A DNA stretch of 64,000 nucleotides from Variovorax paradoxus (GTDB lineage Bacteria; Pseudomonadota; Gammaproteobacteria; Burkholderiales; Burkholderiaceae_C), in assembly GCF_009498455.1 (NCBI RefSeq), contig NZ_CP045644.1, positions 744,001 through 808,000 on the forward strand, written 5' to 3'. Below the pieces are notes generated by a model. That model was not told the origin of the DNA, did not search any database, and saw nothing but the letters and a program-made list of their open reading frames with translations. Position numbers and translations under genes: made by a program. Position 1 is the stretch's first letter, and every line of letters starts with the position of its first letter. Shown here piece by piece: positions 54,775 through 62,476 of the stretch.

Positions 54775-54970
54775 CGTCAGCCTCCCTTGGTTGAACGCCG
54801 GCGGCCTGCAGCAGGACGATCGCCAGTTGCGCGATCACGTTTGATCGCTCGTTCGGGGTCATGCCCCGCAGGACAGAGGACTCGAACGTCAGGCTCAATT
54901 GACGATGGGACTTGGACTGTGGTGATGCCGATGTCGTCACGGATCGGCGCAGTCTGGAGATCTGGGTCAT
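54761..54970 (-). CDS. Small protein preceding the serine recombinase
   Basis: A 69-residue protein. The ATG at 54970 has AAGGAG 4 bases upstream. A basic Ser-rich N-terminus (MTQISRLRRSVTTSASPQSK) leads to a helical C-terminus (MTPNERSNVIAQLAIVLLQA). It overlaps the recombinase start by 14 bases, so the two are coupled. I recall similar short proteins next to such recombinases. It may act as a directionality factor or dimer partner. This is inference. Confidence 0.72.
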   Translation of the reverse strand: MTQISRLRRSVTTSASPQSKSHRQLSLTFESSVLRGMTPNERSNVIAQLAIVLLQAAGVQPREADDEQL

Positions 54971-55285
54971 GGCGCTCCTTGCGGGTGTGATGAACACCCG
55001 TGCAGCTTCGCCGAAGTCCTTGTTGCGAGAGGAGATCGTGCAACTCGTTGAGCGCATCCAGCGCGACGCGCGGCGCACCCAGCTGCATGGGCGCGCAGAT
55101 CGTGGGATTGAGCATCCATGCGGCGACGACGATGACGATCCCCGGACCAACTTCTACGTGAACGACCTCACCGTTGGCGCGCTGCTCGCTGTATTGCCGC
55201 CTGACGCGACGGCCGTAGAGCGGGTGCCAGCGATAGAAGACTTCGACTTCTTGCCCGACATGGGCAGAATGACCCGGCGATTGCG
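54777..55285 (-). CDS. Third protein of the serine-recombinase element, ends uncertain
   Basis: A well-conserved-looking segment GQEVEVFYRWHPLYGRRVRR, then EVVHVEVGPGIVIVVAAWML and LDALNELHDLLSQQGLR, occurs in one frame. No ATG or GTG lies in frame inside the element, so it may use an atypical start, begin in the flanking DNA or have lost its start. The apparent C-terminal 60 codons overlap the small gene in another frame and may not be coding. Function unknown; I recall similar proteins beside this recombinase type. Confidence 0.5.
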
Positions 55286-55498
55286 ATGGGCCGCAAGGCA
55301 TGGATGTTCGTGGGCAGTGAACTCGCTGGCCAACGCGCCGCCATCGTGATGAGCCTGGTGCAGTCGGCGCGCCTGAACGGCCATGACCCCTGGGCCTACC
55401 TGCACGACGTGTTGCAGCGCCTGCCGACGCAGCGCGCCAGCCAGATCGAGGACATGCTGCCGCACCGATGGCAGCCAGCGTCCGACGCGCGACCATGA
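55286..55498 (+). pseudogene. IS66 TnpC, C-terminal piece
   Basis: MGRKAWMFVGSELAGQRAAI continues to HDPWAYLHDVLQRLPTQRAS and HRWQPASDARP, the IS66 C-terminal domain. With 49657-51138 and 52641-52680 it rebuilds one complete, otherwise unmutated TnpC. It ends in ATGA overlap with the passenger gene. Confidence 0.92.
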
Positions 55499-55998
55499 CC
55501 TTGCTCACGCAGGCCGTGATGGTCCGGGCGAACATCGACGTCGACCGCGCGAGGGCGCAACAAAAGGTTGAGCTGGCTGACGAAATCTACGTCCAGCAGC
55601 CCAACCTGCTGGCCTCCATCCTCGTGTTGCCGCGCTACGGTGTCGACATGCTGCAGCTTGAGGTCCCGATCCACGTTCTGCTGGTCGCCTTCCAGGCCAT
55701 GAAGCACTGCGGGAACGCCGTGCCGACGATCTCTGAAGACGTCCAGGAAACCTGCTTGCAGCGGCTGACGGCGACGATGCAGTTCACCGAGGGCGTGCCG
55801 CCAGACCTCGTTGCGCAGATGATCACGAAGTTCTGCGTCGACCACCCCGAGCGCTACTTGTTGGCGTTCGTGTACGGCCACCTTGGCCAGCACGACCTGC
55901 TGCGCGTGAGAACTGACGCCGAGAAGTTCTTGCTGCTGGCCACCCTCAACCTCGTGGAGTGCATTGCCTACGTCGGAGCGCAGTTGCAGTCCGAGTGA
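55495..55998 (+). CDS. Passenger gene of the second IS66 element
   Basis: A 167-residue protein starting MTLLTQAVMVRANIDVDRAR, coupled to tnpC by ATGA overlap and lying inside the right inverted repeat. It is all-alpha in appearance, with no membrane span or signal peptide and two Cys in HCGNAVPTI/ETCLQRL. I do not recognise a domain. The first IS66 copy lacks it, so it is an accessory of this IS66 branch, possibly an extra transposition factor. Confidence 0.8.
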   Translation: MTLLTQAVMVRANIDVDRARAQQKVELADEIYVQQPNLLASILVLPRYGVDMLQLEVPIHVLLVAFQAMKHCGNAVPTISEDVQETCLQRLTATMQFTEGVPPDLVAQMITKFCVDHPERYLLAFVYGHLGQHDLLRVRTDAEKFLLLATLNLVECIAYVGAQLQSE

Positions 55999-56039
55999 CC
56001 CGCGTGGGGCCGGTCAAGATGGGATGACTGGACGCTCAC

Positions 56040-56270
56040 TGTGCATCAGGCAAGGACGGCCTTCGTCGGACGATTACCATGTAGCGCAACTCGCTGTCAG
56101 TCTTGCCCTTGCGGTACAGCTTCGAATCGGGATCCGTCTTCGACTCGCGCGTGTCGTTGCTGCGTCGCTGTCCCTTGAAGTCCCGCCACTGTCGCCGTCG
56201 TCGCCACCGTCCTTGCAGACGAAGCTCTTGTGTCCGGCCCAAGCCTGGATCAGCGCTAGAGGAGCGCGCG
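56040..56270 (-). pseudogene. IS5-like transposase remnant, copy 2, middle part
   Basis: The minus strand reads ALIQAWAGHKSFVCKDGGDD, then after a frameshift near 56190 DFKGQRRSNDTRESKTDPDS and KLYRKGKTDSELRYM. This is the IS5 block that follows the first catalytic Asp. It meets IS66 at 56039. The expected 50 or so residues between it and the piece at 48315-48768 are missing, as is the N-terminus to its right. Confidence 0.8.
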
Positions 56271-56419
56271 ATAGCCGAGCTGACGATAGTGCGACTGGCC
56301 GACCAAGCCGGCGTGGCTCACCGACATCTCGGAGTTCCACATTCCGACAGTGTATCTATCGCCTGTGAGCGACTGCTTCGATGGCAACACCACAAGGCCG
56401 CCCTGAAACTTGCACTACG

Positions 56420-57619
56420 CTATTTTTTTTGCCAATTGCGCGTAGATTGGCAGTCAAGGAGTGCCAAGCGAACGACTTGCTCTGTAGCTCTTGCCACTAG
56501 TTCCGGCGCCCTCGACATTGCGTCGGCCATCGAGCAGGGCCGGTCGACAATACTGAAGTAGGCATCGATGCCGATTTCGTGCACTGTGTCTGCCCCGTCT
56601 GCGACTGACCCAACGATCGCGACCACGGGAATGCCGGCCTGATTCGCACGGCGCGCCACCTCCGCCGGTAGCTTGCCGAAGGGCGTGAGTCCGTCGATGC
56701 TTCCTTCCGCGGTCAATACGAGATCGGCGCGCTCGAGGAGTGCGTCAAAGTCCAAGAAGCGCGAAAGAATCTCAAACCGGGGATAAAGACACGCGCCCAG
56801 AAATGCGTGCAGCCCTGCACCCAGTCCTCCTGATGCCCCTGCCCCTTGCATGGAGCGAACATCAATCCCGAGATCACGCCTGAATACCTCCGCGAGGATC
56901 CTGAGCCCATTCTCCAATGTGTCAAGATCCTTGGGCAACGCTCCTTTTTGCGGTCCGAAAATGCGCGAAACACCCCGTCGTCCTAGCAGCACGTTGTCCC
57001 AGTTCACCGCAACATCGATGCTGACATCGCTGAGTCGCGGGTCGCGCCCCGAGAGGTCCACGTGAGCGAGGTCGCCCAACGCCCTGCAGCCGCGGCCAAT
57101 GGCTCGCCCTCTACGATCAGAAAGCCTGATGCCCAACGCTTGGGCAAGTCCGGCGCCGCCATCGTTCACGCCGCTGTCGCCGCAACCGATGAGCAAACGC
57201 CGGGCGCCCAAATCCAAAGCTTCGCGGACTAGTTCACCTACACCGTAACTTGTGGTCCAGAGGGGATCTCGTTGGCCCACAGGGACGTGCCGTAGACCAG
57301 CCGCCGCAGCGATCTCAATCGCTACAGTTCCAACATGGGCTCCGCCGAGCAAACCGAGATGCGCCTCCAGCGGCTGGCCCACAGGACCGGTCACTTGCAC
57401 CGGACGCAGACAGCCACCTGTCAACTCCACAAGCGTCTGAGCAAAACCTTCGCCACCATCTGCCATGGGCGCACGCAGGATCTCGGCTTCGGGTGCAGCC
57501 GCTTTTACTCCTCGTGCCATGCTCTCGATTAATTCAGCTACGCTCAGGCTCTCCTTGAAGCCACATGGTGCAAGAAGGATTCGCGGACGCAGATTGTTCC
57601 GCCTTGCCGGGATAGTCAT
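56420..57619 (-). CDS. Glycerate kinase (GlxK/GarK family)
   Basis: A 399-residue cytosolic kinase of the class that makes 2-phosphoglycerate (family-typical 380 residues). Landmarks are the start LRPRILLAPCGFKESLSVAE, MADGGEGFAQTL, the GCGDSGVNDGGAGLAQALG loop, GAGASGGLGAGLHAFLGA and the nucleotide site EGSIDGLTPFGKLPAEVA. It links glyoxylate or glycerate use to glycolysis. No partner genes (tartronate semialdehyde reductase, glyoxylate carboligase) are nearby. Its start overlaps the preceding frame by 4 bases. Confidence 0.93.
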   Translation of the reverse strand: MTIPARRNNLRPRILLAPCGFKESLSVAELIESMARGVKAAAPEAEILRAPMADGGEGFAQTLVELTGGCLRPVQVTGPVGQPLEAHLGLLGGAHVGTVAIEIAAAAGLRHVPVGQRDPLWTTSYGVGELVREALDLGARRLLIGCGDSGVNDGGAGLAQALGIRLSDRRGRAIGRGCRALGDLAHVDLSGRDPRLSDVSIDVAVNWDNVLLGRRGVSRIFGPQKGALPKDLDTLENGLRILAEVFRRDLGIDVRSMQGAGASGGLGAGLHAFLGACLYPRFEILSRFLDFDALLERADLVLTAEGSIDGLTPFGKLPAEVARRANQAGIPVVAIVGSVADGADTVHEIGIDAYFSIVDRPCSMADAMSRAPELVARATEQVVRLALLDCQSTRNWQKK

Positions 57620-57855
57620 AGGTACAGCCTCAGGTCATCGAGCAGTGCGCGGAACATGTTCCTTCGGAACGTTACCTCCGAGGGGCGCGCTTGGCGCTGG
57701 AGCGGCTGCGGCCTTTGTCGAGCAAGCTGTTCGACGCCAAGAATGAGACGCGTCGCGCCGAGCAAGGGACCTGTCCGCCAATGATGCCGATGCGCGGATA
57801 TCACCCCGATTGAACGTAGCGGCTGAGGATCGAACGATCCAATGGCTATGAACAC
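57616..57855 (-). CDS. Short frame coupled to glycerate kinase, doubtful
   Basis: 79 codons ending in ATGA overlap with the glycerate kinase start, which is the only support. The translation (MFIAIGSFDPQPLRSIGVIS, later RRNMFRALLDDLRLYL) matches no family I know and could be the tail of a disrupted gene. Confidence 0.3.
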   Translation of the reverse strand: MFIAIGSFDPQPLRSIGVISAHRHHWRTGPLLGATRLILGVEQLARQRPQPLQRQARPSEVTFRRNMFRALLDDLRLYL

Positions 57856-57953
57856 GAGGCGCTCACTTCTTTCTCCGCAACCGCGAATGTGGGCTTCGCT
57901 TCGCGTCAGCTCTTCTCCTCAGAAGCCCCTAGCCACCGGTGATCAAGCGACGC

Positions 57954-58496
57954 CTACGAAGAATTCGGCAGATCCAAAATGAATTCGGCCGTTGTCGGAG
58001 GGTAGCAGACGCCACGCTTCTCCTCGCAGCCTTGGTAGATGGCGCGCACCTTCACCTTTCTCGCCGACGCCGTTCGGTCAAGTTCCAGTGGCACTTCCAC
58101 AGTCTTGCGGAATACGTCGGTCCACCCAAAGTTGGGGTCCTTCTTTGCTTCTCCCTTCGGCAAAGTCGCAGATCGGATGGACACCCCTGGAGAGTCGATT
58201 ACGCTAAACTGGATTCGATCTCGATACAGGTAGTAGCCCGGTGACGGCTCGAGGACGGCGGTGAGCGAGGTACGGCCGCTCGGGAAAATCCGGAGCCTGA
58301 ACGCCTTTTCAGGCGGCAGAAAATCGTCCGCTGCGCGCCTTTTAAAGAAAGTCTCGAGCAGACTCTCTGCGCAGGCGGGCTTGTGTACCGCGGTCCAGCT
58401 TATAAAGCTGCCGGCGACTGCAGTCAGAATTTGGCGGCGAGCGAACCTCTTGCATAGAGGACTTTGGATGCCCTTGGCTAACCTTTGCAGCATCAT
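57954..58496 (-). CDS. Stand-alone DsbD N-terminal (alpha) domain protein
   Basis: A 180-residue exported protein. After an N-terminal Arg-rich signal (FARRQILTAVAGSF, cleavage near KPACA) comes a single immunoglobulin-fold DsbD-alpha domain: DFLPPEKAFRLRIFPSGR, PSPGYYLYRDRIQFSV and IYQGCEEKRGVCYPPTTAEF with the two redox Cys. Normal DsbD also has an eight-span membrane part and a thioredoxin domain, both absent here. It probably takes electrons from another DsbD/CcdA and reduces a periplasmic partner, perhaps a metal-stressed protein. Confidence 0.86.
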   Translation of the reverse strand: MMLQRLAKGIQSPLCKRFARRQILTAVAGSFISWTAVHKPACAESLLETFFKRRAADDFLPPEKAFRLRIFPSGRTSLTAVLEPSPGYYLYRDRIQFSVIDSPGVSIRSATLPKGEAKKDPNFGWTDVFRKTVEVPLELDRTASARKVKVRAIYQGCEEKRGVCYPPTTAEFILDLPNSS

Positions 58497-59266
58497 GGTT
58501 CCTCATTCGTTCTGGAGCTAATCCGATGCCCGCCGTCAACTGAGAAACCCTCGCGCGAGAGGTGGATGTTTCGCCAACCCTTGATGCGTCCGACTGACGG
58601 TGTCGCAGGCAGACAGCGCCAGCATTTCGCGGGCCTGCCACGTTTTTGGGCGAGTTGCACGCCACCCGCTGTCTCAGCCATTGCGGCGGGAATGAAATAG
58701 GACATCAAGTGTTGTGGGATATGAGGAATGGGCGAAGATTTTAGGGGACGAGTGAAACTTCCTCCGCCGGAATCTTTGTATGTCGCGGCTGGCTTGACCT
58801 TCCAGCGACTCCATAGTTTCCAATGATGGCCTGCGGTTGTCCGCCCCACGTTAATCTTTCGGTGCAGCAATGACGAGCGATCTCCCCCTCGATGACCTCT
58901 CGTTCTGACTGCTCCAAATTTTTTTCTTGGCCGGGGCGCATCAGTTGAAAGGAAGCAATGGTCCTGACCCGAAGGTTTCTTGGGGTACGCAGCCGTCGGG
59001 CGATGCGGCAGGCATCAAAGGTGTTCTGCAGCGCCAGAGGGATCGCGGTCGCGGCATGCTCGCGCGCGTCGGGCTCATAGCAGGTCACTACAGCCACCAC
59101 GGTGTGCTGGACGAACCGCTGCGTATGCACTGGCCCTCTAATGTCGAGGTCGAACTTGCAGACGATTTGCCGCGCCTGGCGACCGGCGCAGGTGCGCCCC
59201 AATTCTTTGGGCGAGATTGAAGGCCAAAGTGCCAGAGCTACACTCGAATTTGAAAAGGGCTCGTTT
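58497..59266. other. 770 bp with no secure gene
   Basis: A minus-strand frame at 58741-59316 (KFDLDIRGPVHTQRFVQHTV, later RVRTIASFQLMRPGQEKNLE) is the best candidate, but it overlaps the cadR start by 50 bases, has no clear ribosome site and no known family. The cadR promoter must lie in the last 100 bases. A typical MerR-family dyad was not found there. Confidence 0.4.
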
Positions 59267-59743
59267 ATGAAGATCGGCGAACTCGCAAAAATCACCCGGA
59301 CCCAGGCAGAGACCATCCGCTTCTATGAGCGCGAAGGATTACTCTGGGAGCCTCCGCGCAGCGACGGAAACTACCGTGTCTACGGCCGCGAGCACTTGGA
59401 GCGGCTGGCCTTCATTCGCCATTGCCGCTCATTGGACATGACGCTCGACGAGATCCGCGCGCTGCTGCGCTTTCAGGATGCGCCGAGAGAAAACTGCCAC
59501 GCCATCAATGACGTTTTGGATGAGCACATCGAGCATGTGGCCCAACGCATCCGTGATCTGAGGCAACTTCAGAAGGAACTCAAGTCCCTGCGCGAGACGT
59601 GCGATGGAGTGGCCGCTGAGTGCGGAATCCTGGATGGACTGAAGAAAGTCAACCTCCACGTAGCGGTGCACGCTCACGGAGTTCACTCGGTCGGCCACCG
59701 CAGGCCTCCACAAGGCACACGCAGCGCAAAATCTGGGCCTTGA
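59267..59743 (+). CDS. cadR: Cd(II)/Pb(II)-responsive MerR-family regulator (CadR/PbrR)
   Basis: A 158-residue regulator. The HTH is MKIGELAKITRTQAETIRFY with RSDGNYRVYG. The metal ligands Cys77 (RENCHAIND), Cys112 (RETCDG) and Cys119 (AECGIL) fall at the exact positions known from CadR/PbrR. The tail is His-rich (LHVAVHAHGVHSVGHRR), typical of CadR. No efflux ATPase is divergent to it here. The nearest candidate target is the P1B-4 pump 18 kb away or a gene lost from the left flank. Confidence 0.9.
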   Translation: MKIGELAKITRTQAETIRFYEREGLLWEPPRSDGNYRVYGREHLERLAFIRHCRSLDMTLDEIRALLRFQDAPRENCHAINDVLDEHIEHVAQRIRDLRQLQKELKSLRETCDGVAAECGILDGLKKVNLHVAVHAHGVHSVGHRRPPQGTRSAKSGP

Positions 59744-59784
59744 GACGGATTGAATTCGGTCGGCTTCTCATGGTTGGACGCGCG

Positions 59785-59976
59785 TGGATCGCACCGGGGA
59801 TCGGCGACTTCGAGGAGGCACAAGTGAATTTCGGGGAGTTTTTCGTGATTTGGGACAAGCTTCTTGGCACGTTCTTCGACAGTCGCATCGAGCTTGGTGA
59901 CGCCGAGGTCGGTCTTCGCGATCTGGAATATCCGCGGCGCTACTGGCCACAGCTTGAGCCGTTTAAGAAAAGATGA
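59785..59976 (+). pseudogene. C-terminal fragment of a sterol-desaturase-family protein
   Basis: The frame reads VNFGEFFVIWDKLLGTFF, which matches the conserved NFG-x-x-x-x-WD-x-L-GT near the C-terminus of the fatty acid hydroxylase/sterol desaturase family. The following GLRDLEYPRRYWPQLEPF is also typical. The His-box membrane region is missing, so only about 60 codons of the gene remain. Confidence 0.62.
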
Positions 59977-60067
59977 CCCAAGCGAGCGTATCTCCACGAA
60001 GGTACGCATTGGCAACCCGATGAGGCTCCTCGTTGTCTGCGTTGCCATGGGCGGCGCAGCGGTGCGC

Positions 60068-60817
60068 TCACTCTCTCCAGCACTCGGCCACCCATGGCGC
60101 CGGGCGAATAAAGCGCCAGCGGCGGTTGCGCCGCCCCGCGAGCGCATCCGGCGGATTGCACTCGCCGTGGAAAATCACGATTCGAGCATCAGACGGCACA
60201 GAGGGCGAGCGCCAGTAGTTGCTCGGCCACGGTGGGATGCAATCGTACTTGAAGCTTGGGCACCAGTGCTCCGGCCAGTAGGCGAGCCTGCCCTGTCGAT
60301 GCATGAAGTCCGAAAGGTAGGCCTGCTCGTTGCGGAACGCCGAGCGCACCTCGGCGAAGTGCGTGCGGAAGTGCTCAAGTACATCCGGATGGGCACCGAG
60401 CTCAAAGCGATAGACGGAGGAGTTGCCCGTCACGCGCCACGGCCGCTTGTAGTCGTGGATGATCAAGAATTTGCCGGAATGCTCGAAGAAGGCATCCAGC
60501 CCGCCAACAATGACCACGTCGAGGTCGAGGAAGAGCCCCGTGCCTCGCAGGCCGTACAGGTCGGCAGAGAACGTGACCAACTTGGTCCACCCGCGCTCAG
60601 GAATGCCCGCGGGCAGATCGAGCGCAGGGATGGGCAGGCACTGCACCTCGGGCCGGATGCCCCGCACGTCGTCCGTGAGGCAAACGAAGCGGAAATTCCC
60701 GCTCAGGTGGCGACGCACCATCGCATAGAGGCGGTTGACATACTCGGGACCATACTTGGTGCCCCACTTCATGCTAAGTATGAGGCGCTGCGGCTGCATG
60801 GATTGAATGGCGTTCAC
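60068..60817 (-). CDS. GT-A fold glycosyltransferase-like protein
   Basis: A 249-residue protein. LYAMVRRHLSGNFRFVCLTD and the Asp-x-Asp motif in GLFLDLDVVIVG point to a nucleotide-sugar transferase of the GT8/GT-A type. Further landmarks are NSSVYRFELGAHPDVLEHFR, QAYLSDFMHR and a terminal VIFHGECNPPDAL, as in capsule or lipopolysaccharide sugar transferases. No signal peptide, so it is cytosolic. It stands alone, so the glycan is unknown. Confidence 0.82.
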   Translation of the reverse strand: MNAIQSMQPQRLILSMKWGTKYGPEYVNRLYAMVRRHLSGNFRFVCLTDDVRGIRPEVQCLPIPALDLPAGIPERGWTKLVTFSADLYGLRGTGLFLDLDVVIVGGLDAFFEHSGKFLIIHDYKRPWRVTGNSSVYRFELGAHPDVLEHFRTHFAEVRSAFRNEQAYLSDFMHRQGRLAYWPEHWCPSFKYDCIPPWPSNYWRSPSVPSDARIVIFHGECNPPDALAGRRNRRWRFIRPAPWVAECWRE

Positions 60818-61104
60818 TGAGACTGAGGTTTCAAAGATGGCGGGGCGAACCTTAGGCCATGCATGTGCGCTGCACGATGCCTGTGGCCTTGCCTCCGCTG
60901 GATGTGACGCAGGTGATCAAGGGGGGCCCTGGCGAGCCGGCGCAAGGTCGCGGCCACGTCGGCGCAGCGCACACTGCCATGGATTCGGTTGGCAGCAAAG
61001 GCGCAAGGGCGCGCGGCCCAAATGGCCAGGCTCACTCTCAACGCCATGCTGAGGACCAACCAACACCCGCGATCACTTTACCGCTTGACTTGAAAGACGG
61101 TTAT
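60818..61104. other. Intergenic, no feature seen
   Basis: Between the glycosyltransferase start and the cytochrome b stop. No RNA gene, repeat or terminator with a T-run was recognised. Confidence 0.5.
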
Positions 61105-61839
61105 TCAGTCGTCGGCCACCGGCTCGCGCTGCACTTCCGAGGCAATTGGCTTCGAACTGGCGACAGCAGCGTCCCTGCTTCGCCATTGATACCACCAGAA
61201 GCCCACGACTGCGGCTACGATGAGTAGCGCGAAGCCATTCCGCGCGCTCGGAATGGCTTCGCTGCGAAAACCCAACTTGGTCCCAGTGAACACCGACCGC
61301 ATCAGGCTTTCACCGGCACGCCAACTGCCGAATACCGCGCCAAGAATGTGCAAGCCTGCAAGCGCCAGCATTATGTTACCCGCGACCTCGTGGAAAGTTC
61401 TCCGTCGGCTTACGACCAACCCACCCTCGCTTGCCCAACCTGACCCGCCGACCACCAGCGCCAGCAGCAACATCGCGAGGACGAACAAGGCGCCTACGGG
61501 ACTGTGCCCAATGTGCCGTCGGGCACCGCCGTGCCCCATCGACCGCAGGCAGCCCAATACGGCACTAGGGCCTCGCACGAAATTCGTGAACCGCGCATAG
61601 TGGGTGCCTACAAAGCCCCAGGTGATGCGAAACGCGACCAAGCCCATCATGGTGTAACCCAAGGTCGCATGAACTGTGCGCCAACCCTCTTGTTTCGCTG
61701 TCAGCCATGCACCCACGAAACAGATGATCATGAGTCCATGAAAAACACGCACTGGAGCATCCCAGACAAGCACCTGTTCAAAGCCCAAGGTGACGTGCCC
61801 GGATTGCCGAGATGGTGGTGATTTAGCGGGTGTATGCAT
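61105..61839 (-). CDS. Cytochrome b561 (HupC/CybH-like membrane cytochrome b)
   Basis: A 244-residue membrane protein. The start MHTPAKSPPSRQSGH at 61839 is preferred to an upstream frame extension. Four to five helices are visible with haem-ligand His in VRVFHGLMIICFVG, GWRTVHATLGYTMM, RRTFHEVAGNIMLALAGLHI and others. It contains VAFRITWGFVGTHYARFTNF, typical of the Ni/Fe-hydrogenase type cytochrome b subunits that occur singly in many Burkholderiales. It probably carries electrons to a small periplasmic c-type cytochrome, which is not present here. Confidence 0.88.
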   Translation of the reverse strand: MHTPAKSPPSRQSGHVTLGFEQVLVWDAPVRVFHGLMIICFVGAWLTAKQEGWRTVHATLGYTMMGLVAFRITWGFVGTHYARFTNFVRGPSAVLGCLRSMGHGGARRHIGHSPVGALFVLAMLLLALVVGGSGWASEGGLVVSRRRTFHEVAGNIMLALAGLHILGAVFGSWRAGESLMRSVFTGTKLGFRSEAIPSARNGFALLIVAAVVGFWWYQWRSRDAAVASSKPIASEVQREPVADD

Positions 61840-62476
61840 GGCTCCGACGCGATGCGCAGCCCTCTGGGCCAGCGTTATGCCCTTCAGCATCGAGGTGCTG
61901 CGGCCGGCCAAGTCTGAACAACGACGCGACGATCAGGCGTATCGCATCGCCTTAGGTAGAGGACACTTGAGGACATTGCTTCACTTCCAAATTTTGCGAA
62001 GGCACTCAAGATACTCTATGAAATCGCTATAGGGTCAAGTGGTATTTTCGGGCTTTGCAAGCGTCCCAAGATGCTCGGTTTTGGGGGCAGGACTGCAAGT
62101 CAGCGGCAACAAGGCAAGCGGATGGTCTTCGCGCGCGAGGAGCGGGGATTCGCCGCCAATTCGCTCGCTAAGCGCGTGCTGTCCCGCGAGGACCAGAACC
62201 TTGAATTCGACCAAGCAGTGTCGGGTTTTCGCTTGAGTCGGAAGGGCGTGGCCGTCAAACCCTCGCTCAGCGGTTTGGACGACCGGTGCTGCCAGACCAA
62301 CGCAGATTTGGTGGAGTTGATAGTGCCACCCGACCATGCAGAGCGTGCGGCAATGCTTCAGCTTCAAAGGATGGCGTGCAAAGTTCGCGTTTCGGTCCGA
62401 GTGCACTGCGTGCGCAGCGCGCCCAACTCACGGCTGCGGATTGCGGCGAATCCAGGCGGCCCAAACAAGAACAACG
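61840..62476. other. 640 bp without a secure gene next to IS66
   Basis: Open frames on both strands (62035-62406 minus and 62071-62502 plus) lack ribosome sites and known motifs. The minus-strand one (GWHYQLHQICVGLAAPVVQT) could be a decayed gene cut by the IS66 insertion at 62477. Confidence 0.4.

Larger units (their letters stand above)
52681..55289 (-). mobile_element. Serine-recombinase mobile element inside IS66 tnpC
   Basis: About 2.6 kb whose borders are set by the two flanking pieces of tnpC: PWAM at 52680 and GRKAWMF from 55286. ATGG is present at both junctions (52677-52680 and 55286-55289), a possible crossover core. The inner ends are loosely inverted: TTCATAGTGCCCCACTTCG on the left and GTCATTCTGCCCATGTCGG on the right, read inward. 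It carries a large recombinase, a small overlapping gene and a further frame, all leftward. Confidence 0.85.
48769..56039 (+). mobile_element. Second IS66-family element, itself carrying two insertions
   Basis: The ends are inverted repeats GTGGGCGTCCAG... (48769) and, on the other strand, GTGAGCGTCCAG... (56039), both reaching CCATCTTGA about 26 bases in. The order is tnpA (frameshifted), tnpB, tnpC in three pieces and a passenger gene. The flanking 8 bases differ (GCCCTTGA and TGTGCATC), so no target duplication is visible. The IS5 host gene lacks a central stretch here, which suggests a deletion next to the insertion. Confidence 0.9.

Noticed and set aside
58741..59316. 191-codon minus-strand frame overlapping the cadR start
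   Set aside because: The translation is not obviously low-complexity, but it runs into cadR, lacks a start signal and matches nothing I know. Kept only as a note in the gap entry.
62035..62406. 123-codon minus-strand frame beyond the third IS66
   Set aside because: Lies outside the element's end repeat, has no ribosome site and no recognised family. Possibly a decayed gene.
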